Shown here one piece after another: positions 25,624 to 34,335 of a stretch of DNA of 64,000 nucleotides. The position numbers and the translations under genes were made by a program. Under the pieces are notes generated by a model that saw only the letters and a program-made list of their open reading frames with translations, did no database searches and was not told the origin of the DNA. The stretch's first letter is position 1; every line of letters begins with the position of its first letter. Source of the DNA: Arthrobacter sp. FW305-BF8. GTDB lineage: Bacteria; Actinomycetota; Actinomycetes; Actinomycetales; Micrococcaceae. The DNA lies in the NCBI RefSeq assembly GCF_021789315.1, contig NZ_CP084561.1:4030001-4094000 (forward strand), in the 5' to 3' direction.

Positions 25624-26637
25624 ATGGGCAGGAGAACCGGCACCCGGCGTGTCGGCATCGCGGACGTCGCTCTCAAGGCCGGCGTCTCGCACGCCACCGT
25701 TTCCCGCGTGATGAACGGCAACTTCACCGTGGATCCCGCCATTGCCCAGCGCGTGCGGGATGCCGCGGCGGAACTGAACTACCAGCCGAATCCCGTGGGC
25801 CGCAGCCTTGCCCTGGGCAAGACCGACACCATCGGCATCGTGGTGCCCGACCTCGCCAACCCCACATTCCAGGCCATCCTGCGCGGGCTGAGCATGGCCG
25901 CGGCCCAGGACGGCTACCGCGTGCTCATCGCGGACTCCTCGGAAGTCTCCAGCGAGGAGGCGATTCTGGCCGGGGAAGCGCGGCGCCGCTGCGACGGGCT
26001 CGTGCTGTGTGCGCCGCGTATGGGCGACTCCGAACTCGAGGAATTAGCCCCCTCGCTTCACCCTTTGGTCCTGATCAACCGCAGCACCACGGAAACCCGC
26101 GTGCCAAGCCTTGAGGTGGACTACAGCCAGGGCGTCCAGGAGCTCGCGGATCACTTGGTGGACCTGGGGCACACCAGCATCGCCTTCCTGGCCGGCCCCG
26201 CCCGAAGCGCCTCCAACCGGGCACGCATGGCAGGGCTGGACAAGTTCCGGGCCGCACATCCCGGCGTCGAACTCCGGATGCTCGAGGGCGGCTCCAGCTT
26301 CGAAACCGGCCACGAAGCGGTGGACGAGGTGCTGGCCAGCGGGGCCACCGGAGTCCTCGCATTCAACGACCTCGTGGCCATGGGGCTCCTGAGCGGATTG
26401 CACGAGCGCGGCGTCCGCGTTCCTGGGGACATCTCCATCACGGGCTTCGACGACATCCCTTTTGCCCGGTACACCACCCCGCCGCTCACCACCGCCGCAG
26501 TGCCGATCACGGAGCTCGGCGAACACGCCTGGCACAGCCTGCGGGCCCTGATCCGCAACGCCGAGGCACCCGAAGAGGAGAGTACCTTCCAACCCCGCCT
26601 TGAAATCCGGGGAAGCACCGGCCCCGCGGCAAAGTAA
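25624..26637 (+). CDS. LacI-family transcriptional regulator of the carbohydrate island
   Basis: A 337-residue repressor: helix-turn-helix GIADVALKAGVSHATVSRVM, hinge QPNPVGRSLALG, and a sugar-binding effector domain beginning IGIVVPDLANPTFQAIL and ending with ISITGFDDIPFARY. The ATG at 25624 has AGGAAGGA upstream. It diverges from the Gfo/Idh-KdgD operon and a perfect operator lies between. Similar palindromes occur before the ABC and Gfo/Idh-DUF6807 genes 8-10 kb away, so this protein may control the whole island; that link rests only on motif likeness. Confidence 0.9.
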   Translation: MGRRTGTRRVGIADVALKAGVSHATVSRVMNGNFTVDPAIAQRVRDAAAELNYQPNPVGRSLALGKTDTIGIVVPDLANPTFQAILRGLSMAAAQDGYRVLIADSSEVSSEEAILAGEARRRCDGLVLCAPRMGDSELEELAPSLHPLVLINRSTTETRVPSLEVDYSQGVQELADHLVDLGHTSIAFLAGPARSASNRARMAGLDKFRAAHPGVELRMLEGGSSFETGHEAVDEVLASGATGVLAFNDLVAMGLLSGLHERGVRVPGDISITGFDDIPFARYTTPPLTTAAVPITELGEHAWHSLRALIRNAEAPEEESTFQPRLEIRGSTGPAAK

Positions 26638-26648
26638 CCCCCGGGTCC

Positions 26649-26713
26649 GGAGTTTTTGTCCAGATAATGGCCGCTAAAGGCCCCCGAGGTCGTGACAAAT
26701 GGTCAAAAACTCC
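26649..26713. repeat. 65-bp palindromic element, family B copy 1
   Basis: GGAGTTTTTGTCC at 26649-26661 mirrors GGTCAAAAACTCC at 26701-26713 (one mismatch). The inner arms have diverged compared with the copy at 37862. It lies 12 bases past the LacI stop, opposite the convergent TetR gene, and the long A/T-rich arms would make it a good bidirectional terminator. Confidence 0.7.
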
Positions 26714-26731
26714 TTGCCTCGGGCGCTTTAG
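26674..26731. repeat. second inverted repeat interleaved with the 65-bp palindrome
   Basis: CTAAAGGCCCCCGAGG (26674-26689) pairs with CCTCGGGCGCTTTAG (26717-26731). Its 5' arm is inside, and its 3' arm outside, the neighbouring palindrome, so the two stems can form only together as a pseudoknot or one at a time. Confidence 0.6.
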
Positions 26732-26744
26732 GGGCGCCGGGGGG

Positions 26745-27335
26745 TTAGGACTTGGCCGGGACCAGGAGCACGTCGACGAGCTCCGTCAGGCCGCCGGCCA
26801 TGTCCACCTTCTTGTCGTACAGCCACTGCAGCTGGAGGCCGTCGAAGGCTGCGATGACCAGCCGCGCGAGTGACTCCGCTGCGACGTCGGACCGGACCTC
26901 CCCCGCGTCCTGGCGCCGGACGATGTCGAGCGCCAGCTCCTCGACCAATTGGGAGTACCTGTCCTGGAAGTAGCCGTGCGAAGCGTGCCCGGGATCATTG
27001 GCCGTAGCCGATGCCACGGCGTAAAGCGTGGTCAGCCCGGGCTCTTTCTCGTTCCGTTCCGCGACCGAGGCCAGCATGGACAGTCCAAACTCGGCCAATC
27101 CCCCGATGTCCCTGCTGCGCCGGTCGCGCTCGGCAAGCACCGCCGTCAGCAGCTCCTGCTTGCCGCTGAAGTAGTGGAAGAGCGTTGCTTCCTTGACCCC
27201 CACAAGCTCGGCCACGCGCTTGAGGGCAGCGCCCTCGAAGCCTTCGCTGGCAAATACATCTGTGGCGGTCTGGATGATCTGCTCGCGGCGTTCGGCGCCT
27301 TTGGCGTACTGCCCGCGGGGCTTGGAGGGAGACAT
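26745..27335 (-). CDS. TetR-family transcriptional regulator
   Basis: A 196-residue repressor. N-terminal helix-turn-helix: REQIIQTATDVFASEGFEGA followed by VGVKEATLFHYFSGKQELL, the standard TetR pattern. The C-terminal ligand domain resembles regulators that respond to small organic molecules. It diverges from an MFS transporter/GH3 glucosidase operon and the 133-base intergenic region contains AAAACC (27389-27394) and GGTTTT (27406-27411) as a possible operator, so control of that operon by an imported or released glycoside is likely. Confidence 0.9.
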   Translation of the reverse strand: MSPSKPRGQYAKGAERREQIIQTATDVFASEGFEGAALKRVAELVGVKEATLFHYFSGKQELLTAVLAERDRRSRDIGGLAEFGLSMLASVAERNEKEPGLTTLYAVASATANDPGHASHGYFQDRYSQLVEELALDIVRRQDAGEVRSDVAAESLARLVIAAFDGLQLQWLYDKKVDMAGGLTELVDVLLVPAKS

Positions 27336-27468
27336 TTCGCCAGTTTATTTCACGGCTCCGGCCGCCGGCGGACAAGTCAAAATTTAGCAAAACCTAGTCA
27401 CACTCGGTTTTCGGCGCTAGGCTTACTCTGCGGCCCAACGGTGGGTCACTTTTTCGTCAGGAGGCAAT

Positions 27469-28746
27469 GTGGCCATCGAATCCCTCTCCGAGGAGACCGC
27501 GGCACCGCCCGCACTCTCTTCAACCGCAGGACCGTCCGTCAAGGCACCCCGGGCCTACGTCATCGGCATGCCCATCGCCAGCGCCGGCCTGTGGATGGCC
27601 CTGCTCGCGCCGGCCCTCGTCGTCCTCGCCATCAAGGTCTCCGAGATCACCACTCCGGAAACCAGGGCCGGAGCACTGAGCCTGGTGGCCGGCGTCGGGG
27701 CCGTCATCGCCCTGCTGGCAAACCCGTTCTTCGGGCGCCTGAGCGACCGCACTACCTCCCGGTTCGGCATGCGCAAGCCGTGGATTGTTGGCGGTTCGCT
27801 GATCGGACTCGCCGCACTCTTCTTCCTGGGCCTCGCCGGCGATGTAGCCGGCGTCCTAGGTGCCTGGGTGGTGGCGCAGCTGGGATTCAACGCCGCGCTG
27901 GCCGCCCTTGCTGCGACGCTCCCGGACCAGGCCGGCCCGGCCGAGCGCGGCCGACTCTCCGGCCTCATCGGCATGACCCTGCCGATTGGCCTCGTGGCCG
28001 CGGCCTACTTCGCGCAGCTCTTCGACAATGCCTTCCAGATGGCGGTGGTTCCCGGAATTGTGGGCACCGCGCTGGCCATCGGCTTCGCCTTCACCTTCAA
28101 GGACCGGCTCCTCACCGAGCGGCCGGCGCCCCTTGACCTGAAGGAGATCCTGGGCTCGTTCTACTTCGATCCGCGCCTCCACCCCGGCCTCGGCTGGGCC
28201 TGGCTGACCAAGTTCATGGTCTACATCGGCTACTGCGCGGGCCTGCTCTACCTGCCGTACTTCTTCGCCGACCAGCTCCATGTGGCCGAGGAAAGCATCC
28301 CCTCGCTGGTCTTCCAGGCCACCCTGGTCAGCTCCGCGGGCACCGTGGTCACCAGCATCGCGGGCGGCTGGATCAGCGACCGGATCGGCAAGCGCAAGAC
28401 CCTGGTGATTGCCTCCAGCCTCATCATCATGGCGGGCCTGATCGTCATCGCCATGAGCCCCGGCACGGGCCAGGTCCTCGTGGGCCAGGCGATCGTCGGC
28501 CTCGGCCTGGGCTGCTTCGGCGCCGTCGATGTGGCCCTCATCGCCGACCTGCTGCCCAGCGGCCAGACGGAAAATGCCAAGACCTTCGGTGTCTTCAACA
28601 TTGCCCAGGCGCTCCCCCAGTCCATCGTGCCCGCCGTCGCCTTCCCCGTCATCGCGCTCGGCGGCTACCCCGCACTCTTCCTAGGCGGGGCCGCCGTCGG
28701 AATCATCGGCGCCGTCCTCGTCACCCGCATCAAAGGAGTCAAGTAA
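27469..28746 (+). CDS. MFS transporter, probable glycoside carrier
   Basis: A 425-residue twelve-helix transporter of the glycoside-pentoside-hexuronide-like/MFS type. The loop motif GRLSDRTTSRFGMRKPW near residue 88 and its half-repeat SDRIGKRKTLV near residue 303 are clear. The GTG start at 27469 has AGGAGG five bases upstream. The stop codon is followed immediately by the GTG start of the GH3 gene, so the pair imports and hydrolyses one substrate, probably a beta-glucoside. The N-terminal 28 residues are a Ser/Ala/Pro-rich cytoplasmic tail. Confidence 0.88.
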   Translation: MAIESLSEETAAPPALSSTAGPSVKAPRAYVIGMPIASAGLWMALLAPALVVLAIKVSEITTPETRAGALSLVAGVGAVIALLANPFFGRLSDRTTSRFGMRKPWIVGGSLIGLAALFFLGLAGDVAGVLGAWVVAQLGFNAALAALAATLPDQAGPAERGRLSGLIGMTLPIGLVAAAYFAQLFDNAFQMAVVPGIVGTALAIGFAFTFKDRLLTERPAPLDLKEILGSFYFDPRLHPGLGWAWLTKFMVYIGYCAGLLYLPYFFADQLHVAEESIPSLVFQATLVSSAGTVVTSIAGGWISDRIGKRKTLVIASSLIIMAGLIVIAMSPGTGQVLVGQAIVGLGLGCFGAVDVALIADLLPSGQTENAKTFGVFNIAQALPQSIVPAVAFPVIALGGYPALFLGGAAVGIIGAVLVTRIKGVK

Positions 28747-31254
28747 GTGAACCCCACCCTGTCCGCACAAAAGTCCTTCCGCGCCGCAAACGCGGAACTG
28801 CCGGCGGAAGCCGAAGCGCGCCTGCGCGAGTTGGCCGGAAGCCTGAGCCTGGAGCAGCAGGTCAAGCTGCTCACCGGCGCCGATGTCTGGTCCACGCACG
28901 CACTGCCGGAAATCGGGTTGAGCCGGATCGTGCTGTCCGACGGGCCCGCAGGCGTCCGCGGCGAAGACTTCGACGAGCGGCACGACTCAGTCTCCCTGCC
29001 GTCGTCGTCCGCCCTCTCCGCCACCTGGAGTGTGGACATCGCCCGCCGCTACGGCCAGGTGCTGGGCCAGGAGGCCCGCCGCAAGGGCGTCCACGCCGTC
29101 CTGGGACCCACCATCAACCTGCACCGTTCCCCGCTGGGCGGCCGCCACTTCGAATGCATGAGTGAGGATCCGCGCCTCACCGCCACCCTGGCCGCCGGTT
29201 ACGTTTCCGGCGTGCAGTCCATGGGCGTGGGCGCCACCCCCAAGCACTACCTCGCCAACGAGGCCGAGACTGACCGCTTCACCGCCGATTCCGTCGTCGA
29301 TGAGCGGCCCCTGCGGGAGCTCTATCTGGCCGCGTTCGAGGATGCCGTCACCGAGGCGCGCGCCTGGCTGGTCATGAGCTCCTACAACTCCATCAACGGC
29401 ACCACGGCCAGCGAGAACAAGCTCCTGGAAACCCCGCTGTCCACCGAGTGGGGCTTCGACGGCGTCGTAGTCTCGGACTGGACGGGCGTCCGTTCGGTGG
29501 ATGCCGCCAACGCCCGCCAGGACCTGGAGATGCCCGGCCCGGTGGGCCACTGGGGCGCCAAGCTGCTTGCCGCCGTCGAGGACGGCCGCGTCAGCGGGGA
29601 CGCGATCCTGGAAAAGGTCACCCGCATTCTGCGCCTGGCCGCCAGGGTCGGTTCGCTCGAAGGTTTCGATGCCGCAGCCACCGCCTTCCCCATGGAACTC
29701 GACGGCGCCCAGGTGGCCCGCGAGGTGGCAGTCCGCGGAGCCGTGCTGGTCCGCAACGAGGGCGGCCTCCTCCCGCTCGACGCCAATTCGCTCAGCAGCG
29801 TTGCCGTCATCGGCCACAACGCCGAGGAGGCCCGCACGCAGGGCGGCGGCAGCGCCACCGTCATGCCGCGGTACACGGTCTCGCCGCTGGAGGGCCTGCG
29901 CAAGGCACTGCCCGACGACGTCACGGTCACCTACGCCCGCGGCGCCAAGGTGGCCGAGGGGCTGCAGCCGTTCGCCCGCAAGGCCCTGCACAACCCGGTC
30001 AGCGGCGTGCCGGGCATGCGCGTCACCTTCCTGGCGGCCGACGGCACGGAGATCTCGGGCGAAGACCGGCTGGCGTCGCACCTGATCTGGTTCGGCGTCG
30101 GCATTCCGGAGGGCGCGGCTGCCATCCGCATGCAGACCGAATGGACAGCCGAAACCGCCGGCGTCCACCACCTCGGCGTGGGCACGGTGGGCCCCATCGC
30201 CCTCTCCATCGGCGGCACCGAGGTCTTCAACGGCGAACTTGAGGACGACACCGACGTCCTGGGCGCCGCCCTGTTCGATCCGCCCCAGACCATCCACGCC
30301 TTCGAGGCCGCCGCCGGCCAGCGGTTCGTCATCGACGCGCTGTACCAGCTGCCGCAGCAGCAGGAGATCCCGCTGACCGCCATCCTGCTCGGCGAGGAGG
30401 CCATGGTCACCGACCCCCAGGCCGAGATCCGGGCGGCCGTCGAGGCGGCACGGACGGCCGATGTCGCCGTCGTGGTGGTGGGCACCAACGCCGCCATCGA
30501 ATCCGAGGGCTTTGACCGCAAGGACCTGGACCTCCCGGGCCACCAGAACGAGCTTGTCGAGGCCGTGGCCGCGGTCAACCCGCGCACCGTCGTGGTGGTC
30601 AACGCCGGTTCGCCGGTGCTGATGCCGTGGCTGGACCGGGTCAGTTCGGTGCTGCTGGGCTGGTTCGGCGGCCAGGAGTTCGGCACCGCCGTGGCGGATA
30701 TCCTGCTCGGCAAGGAGGAGCCCGGCGGCCGGCTTCCCACCACCTGGCCGGCTGCGCTCGAGGACGTTCCCGTGCTGAGCACCACGCCCGTTGACGGCAA
30801 GGTGGTCTACAGCGAGGGCATTCACGTCGGCTACCGCGCCTGGCTCAGGCAGCAGGCCGCCGGCGGGGCCGCTCCGCTGCTGCCGTTCGGTTTCGGCCTC
30901 GGCTACACGACGTTCGAACTCGGCTCCGCGCACGCGCCGCAGTCCGTTCCGGCGGGCCAGGACCTCGTGGTGCACGTCCCCGTCCGGAACACCGGCACCC
31001 GCACCGGCCGCGAAGTGGTCCAGGTCTACCTGTCCCGTGAGGATTCGGCGGTGGAGCGGCCCGTCCGCTGGCTGGCGGGGTACGCGGGGACTCACCTGGC
31101 GGCAGGCGGCACGGACACCGTTGAGGTGCGGATCCCGGCCCGCGCCTTTGGCCATTACGACGGCGGCTGGCAGGTTGAGCACGGCACCTTCCGCCTGCTG
31201 GTGGGCAGGCACGCGGCCGACGACTTCCAGGCGCTGGAGGTCGAGGTCCGCTGA
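28747..31254 (+). CDS. GH3 beta-glucosidase with PA14 insertion
   Basis: An 835-residue intracellular glycoside hydrolase of family 3. Order of domains: TIM barrel (about 30-300) with KHYLANEAE (Lys166-His167) and nucleophile Asp244 in VVSDWTG; alpha/beta sandwich split by a PA14-like insertion (about 415-540, TEWTAETAGVHHLGVG); then the second part of the sandwich with GTNAAIESEGFDRKDLDLPG and a fibronectin-III-like C-terminal domain (about 730-835). This layout matches bacterial beta-glucosidases such as those acting on cello- or sophoro-oligosaccharides. No signal peptide. The GTG start abuts the MFS stop codon. Confidence 0.93.
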   Translation: MNPTLSAQKSFRAANAELPAEAEARLRELAGSLSLEQQVKLLTGADVWSTHALPEIGLSRIVLSDGPAGVRGEDFDERHDSVSLPSSSALSATWSVDIARRYGQVLGQEARRKGVHAVLGPTINLHRSPLGGRHFECMSEDPRLTATLAAGYVSGVQSMGVGATPKHYLANEAETDRFTADSVVDERPLRELYLAAFEDAVTEARAWLVMSSYNSINGTTASENKLLETPLSTEWGFDGVVVSDWTGVRSVDAANARQDLEMPGPVGHWGAKLLAAVEDGRVSGDAILEKVTRILRLAARVGSLEGFDAAATAFPMELDGAQVAREVAVRGAVLVRNEGGLLPLDANSLSSVAVIGHNAEEARTQGGGSATVMPRYTVSPLEGLRKALPDDVTVTYARGAKVAEGLQPFARKALHNPVSGVPGMRVTFLAADGTEISGEDRLASHLIWFGVGIPEGAAAIRMQTEWTAETAGVHHLGVGTVGPIALSIGGTEVFNGELEDDTDVLGAALFDPPQTIHAFEAAAGQRFVIDALYQLPQQQEIPLTAILLGEEAMVTDPQAEIRAAVEAARTADVAVVVVGTNAAIESEGFDRKDLDLPGHQNELVEAVAAVNPRTVVVVNAGSPVLMPWLDRVSSVLLGWFGGQEFGTAVADILLGKEEPGGRLPTTWPAALEDVPVLSTTPVDGKVVYSEGIHVGYRAWLRQQAAGGAAPLLPFGFGLGYTTFELGSAHAPQSVPAGQDLVVHVPVRNTGTRTGREVVQVYLSREDSAVERPVRWLAGYAGTHLAAGGTDTVEVRIPARAFGHYDGGWQVEHGTFRLLVGRHAADDFQALEVEVR

Positions 31255-31262
31255 CCCGTCAA

Positions 31263-31328
31263 CCCAACTGACTCGCAGTTAATGTCGTTTTGACCGCTCA
31301 TAACGGCATCAACTGCGAGCCAGTTGGG
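31263..31328. repeat. 66-bp palindromic element, family D copy 1
   Basis: Arms of 27 bases, starting CCCAACTGACTCGCAGTTAA and mirrored at 31302-31328, with three mismatches. It fills the space between the convergent GH3 and GntR genes, starting 9 bases past one stop codon and ending 8 bases before the other. The copy at 33495-33560 shares the ACTGACTCGCAGTT arm. Confidence 0.8.
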
Positions 31329-31336
31329 AAAGTCAG

Positions 31337-32044
31337 CTACGGCCGGGCCGGGTCCGAATCCTTCGGGCCCAGCCCGGCTTCTTTGTAGTACCCCCGGATG
31401 TGGGCGGCAACAAGCTCCGCCGCCCTTCCGCCGTCGTCCTTCCAGATAGCCGCGAGGATCTCACGGTGCTCGGCCCGCAGCCGCGAGGCGGTGGCGTCCC
31501 AGTCCGGCAGGTTCGCGGTCAGCTGCCCCGCGTAGCCCTGGATGGCCTCCCGCAGCGACCCCATCATGGCGCTCACGACGGCGTTGCCCGCGGCGTCGGC
31601 CAGGGCCAGGTGGAAGCGGACATCCATGGCAAGGAAGTCGTCGATGCCGTGGTCCTCGTCCATGTCGTCGAGCAGGGCCCCGGCGAGGTCGAGTTCGGGG
31701 GCATCCCGCCTTGCCCGGGCGGCCGCCCAGGACTCGAGCAGAACGCGGGTCTCCACGACGTCCTCCACCGGCAGGTGCTGCGTGGCCACGTGCAGCCGCA
31801 GCGCTGAGCCGAGGGCCGCCGTCGGATCCGAGATCACGACCGTTCCCGCTTCGGGGCCGGAACCCACGCCGGCCCGGACCACACCCATGGCCTCGAGGAC
31901 TCGGATGGCCTCGCGGACGGAGGTGCGGGAGACCCCGAGCTGTTCGGCCAGCGTCCTCTCGGCCGGAAGGCGGCCGCCGACGGCGAGCTGGCCGCCGGAG
32001 AGCTGGTCCTCGATCCACCGCAGGACAAGTTGGTGCGTGCGCAT
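31337..32044 (-). CDS. FadR-type GntR-family regulator of the lactate dehydrogenase gene
   Basis: A 235-residue regulator: winged helix (RLPAERTLAEQLGVSRTSVR, EAIRVLEAMGVV) and an all-helical FCD effector domain with the usual Asp/His metal pocket (DVRFHLALADAAGN, HREILAAI, HIRGYY). FCD proteins respond to carboxylic acids such as lactate. ATG 32044 is chosen because the alternative at 32077 would put an operator inside the coding sequence and add 11 atypical residues. Two perfect TGTGGT-type palindromes lie between it and the divergent flavoenzyme gene. Confidence 0.88.
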   Translation of the reverse strand: MRTHQLVLRWIEDQLSGGQLAVGGRLPAERTLAEQLGVSRTSVREAIRVLEAMGVVRAGVGSGPEAGTVVISDPTAALGSALRLHVATQHLPVEDVVETRVLLESWAAARARRDAPELDLAGALLDDMDEDHGIDDFLAMDVRFHLALADAAGNAVVSAMMGSLREAIQGYAGQLTANLPDWDATASRLRAEHREILAAIWKDDGGRAAELVAAHIRGYYKEAGLGPKDSDPARP

Positions 32045-32060
32045 GAGCCCATGGTACTTG

Positions 32061-32077
32061 ATGTGGTTGGACCACAT
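32061..32077. promoter_or_regulatory. FadR-type operator 1
   Basis: ATGTGGTTGGACCACAT is a perfect palindrome around a three-base centre, of the TGGTnnnACCA type bound by FadR/LldR proteins. It lies just upstream of the regulator's own start. Confidence 0.8.
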
Positions 32078-32086
32078 GCTTTAGAG

Positions 32087-32101
32087 TGTGGTTAGACCAC
32101 A
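32087..32101. promoter_or_regulatory. FadR-type operator 2
   Basis: TGTGGTTAGACCACA, again perfect, with its centre 25 bases from operator 1 and 50 bases before the flavoenzyme start. Two sites about 2.4 helical turns apart suggest cooperative binding. Confidence 0.8.
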
Positions 32102-32151
32102 GCGGGGAGTCTCCTGTTCAGCATCTCCCGGCATGCCCACGGAGGAAAGCC

Positions 32152-33486
32152 ATGACCCACACCATCCAGCCGAGCAACCCCGAGACCACCCCGGCCCCGG
32201 ACGCGACGGACATTCCTGCCACGCGGCCCGCCACCGGCGTCGCCGCAGCAGCCGTTCCGGCCGCCCTGAAGCGCCGCATCCCAAAGTACTCTGACCTCGC
32301 CCCGCTGATGCAGTTCAAGAAGCCCGAGTTCAGCAAGGAAGCACGGCTCAAGCGCGCCAGCACCGTCTGGGAACTGCGCGACATCGCCAAGCGCCGCACC
32401 CCGCAAGCCCCGTTTGACTACACCGACGGCGCGGCAGAGGAAGAGATCACCCTGCGGCGCGCCCGCGAAGCGTTCCTGGACATCGAGTTCCGCCCGGGCA
32501 TCCTGCGGAATGTGTCCAGCATCGACCTGAGCACCGACATCCTTGGCCAGTCCTCCCGGCTTCCCGTGGGCATCGCGCCCACCGGCTTCACCCGGATGAT
32601 GCAGTCCGAGGGTGAATACGCGGGCTCGCAGGCCGCCGAGGCCGCCGGCATCCCCTACACGCTCTCCACCATGGGCACGGCCTCCATCGAGGACGTGGCC
32701 GCGGCGGCACCCAACGGCCGGAACTGGTTCCAGCTGTACCTCTGGACGGACCGGGACCGCTCCCTCGAACTGATCGAGCGGGCAGCCAAGGCCGGGAACG
32801 ACACCCTCATGGTCACGGTGGACACCGCCGTCGCCGGCGCACGCCTGCGCGATGTCCGCAACGGCATGACCATCCCGCCGGCACTGACGCTGAAGACGGT
32901 CCTGGACGCATCCTACCGGCCGGCCTGGTGGTTCAACTTCCTCACCCACGAGCCCCTCACCTTCGCCTCGCTTTCCCGGTACACGGGCACGGTGGCCGAC
33001 CTCATCAACTCGATGTTCGACCCCACCCTCACCTTCGAGGACCTGGACTGGCTGCGCGAGACCTGGAAGGGCAAGCTCGTGGTCAAGGGCATCCAGACCG
33101 TGGACGACGCCCGCAAGGTGGTGGACCACGGCGCCGACGGCATCGTGCTGTCCAACCACGGCGGCCGCCAGCTGGACCGCGCGCCCATTCCCTTCCACCT
33201 GCTCCCGGAAGTTTCCCAGGCGCTCAAGGCGGACAACAGCAAGGCCGCGGTCATGCTGGACACGGGCATCATGAGCGGTGCAGACATCATCGCCGCGCTG
33301 GCCCTCGGCGCCGACTTCACGCTCATCGGCCGCGCCTACCTGTACGGGCTCATGGCCGGCGGCCGGGCCGGCGTCGACCGCGTCCTGCAGATCCTCGAAA
33401 AGGACATGGCACGCACCATGGCGCTCCTCGGCGTCAGCAGCATTTCCGAGCTGACCCCGGACCACGTGCGGATCCTGCGCAAGTAG
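32152..33486 (+). CDS. lldD: FMN-dependent alpha-hydroxy-acid dehydrogenase (L-lactate dehydrogenase type)
   Basis: A 444-residue flavoenzyme that oxidises L-lactate to pyruvate, passing electrons to the quinone pool or oxygen. The beta/alpha barrel shows [43 protein letters not shown] and the active-site [12 protein letters not shown] with catalytic His and Arg. The first 60 residues are a Pro/Ala/Thr-rich extension. ATG 32152 is preceded by GGAGGAAAG. The divergent FadR-type regulator and paired operators fit lactate control; other 2-hydroxy acids cannot be excluded. Confidence 0.88.
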   Translation: MTHTIQPSNPETTPAPDATDIPATRPATGVAAAAVPAALKRRIPKYSDLAPLMQFKKPEFSKEARLKRASTVWELRDIAKRRTPQAPFDYTDGAAEEEITLRRAREAFLDIEFRPGILRNVSSIDLSTDILGQSSRLPVGIAPTGFTRMMQSEGEYAGSQAAEAAGIPYTLSTMGTASIEDVAAAAPNGRNWFQLYLWTDRDRSLELIERAAKAGNDTLMVTVDTAVAGARLRDVRNGMTIPPALTLKTVLDASYRPAWWFNFLTHEPLTFASLSRYTGTVADLINSMFDPTLTFEDLDWLRETWKGKLVVKGIQTVDDARKVVDHGADGIVLSNHGGRQLDRAPIPFHLLPEVSQALKADNSKAAVMLDTGIMSGADIIAALALGADFTLIGRAYLYGLMAGGRAGVDRVLQILEKDMARTMALLGVSSISELTPDHVRILRK

Positions 33487-33494
33487 CCTGCTCT

Positions 33495-33560
33495 ACTCAC
33501 TGACTCGCAGTTGTTGTCGTTTTGGGGCTTCAAAACGACAACAACTGCGAGTTAGTTGGG
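33495..33560. repeat. 66-bp palindromic element, family D copy 2
   Basis: The inner 23 bases of each arm (ACTCGCAGTTGTTGTCGTTTTG region) pair perfectly around a six-base centre (33525-33530); the outermost bases are diverged on the left. It sits 9 bases past the flavoenzyme stop and 8 bases before the convergent ArsR stop, the same spacing as the first copy. Confidence 0.75.
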
Positions 33561-33567
33561 TGCCGGG

Positions 33568-34227
33568 CTACTTCTTGCGGCCGAACTTGGGCAGGTTGGC
33601 CAGCAGGTCGGCGGCCTTCGTCGCGGCGCGGCCCACGGTGCGGCCGATCTGCTGCGGGACGGTGTCGTCCTGGCCGGCGGTGCCTGGGATCTGACCGCTT
33701 GGCACCTGTCCGCCGGGAACCACGACGGCGGGACTCAGCTGGCCGCTCGCCGGCCGCCCGGGTGCGTGGGTCGCGTCGTCCGCCGTGCCAGCATGTGCCG
33801 CGGCGGCTGCAGCGAAGGCGTCCGGGACGTCCGCGGAAGGGCTGCCCGCGGCGGGCGTGAGACTTCCGGTCGATGTTCCGGCTGAGGCCGCACGTGCAGT
33901 ACCCGCCTGGGCATCCGCGGCCTCCTGAGGTGCGGCGTCCCTTGTCGCTGCGGCGGAAGCCGCGCGTCCGATGTCGAACGTCTCCAGCCAGCTGGCCACG
34001 CCCGCCAGCGGTTTCCGATTGAGCGCGTAGTAGCGCTTCTGGCCCTGCGCGCGCATGCTCACCAGATCGGCTTCGCGGAGCACCTTTAGGTGTTTTGAGA
34101 TGGTGGGCTGGCTGGCGGCGAGCTCCTCGACCAGCTCCCCCACTGCTTTGTCCCCCGCTTGGAGGGACACGAGAATGTCGCGCCGCGTTGCCTCCGCAAT
34201 GACGGCAAATACGTCGTCTGTCACCAT
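33568..34227 (-). CDS. ArsR-family regulator with long low-complexity tail
   Basis: A 219-residue protein. Residues 1-90 are a typical ArsR winged helix: VFAVIAEATRRDILVSLQAG, ELAASQPTISKHLKVLREAD and MRAQGQKRYYALN. No metal-binding cysteines are visible. Residues about 95-200 are Ala/Gly/Ser/Pro/Thr-rich and of unknown role, ending in a basic LPKFGRKK. ATG 34227 is chosen because the extra 12 residues from 34263 are not conserved-looking. Targets unknown. Confidence 0.85.
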   Translation of the reverse strand: MVTDDVFAVIAEATRRDILVSLQAGDKAVGELVEELAASQPTISKHLKVLREADLVSMRAQGQKRYYALNRKPLAGVASWLETFDIGRAASAAATRDAAPQEAADAQAGTARAASAGTSTGSLTPAAGSPSADVPDAFAAAAAAHAGTADDATHAPGRPASGQLSPAVVVPGGQVPSGQIPGTAGQDDTVPQQIGRTVGRAATKAADLLANLPKFGRKK

Positions 34228-34335
34228 GAGACCCACCCTAGCGACATATACGCCGAATGGCATCTACTATTTCGCCCGAGGCTGGTCCGTGAAGAAACTG
34301 AGCCAACCAAACCAAGGAACCGGTCGAACCAGGGA

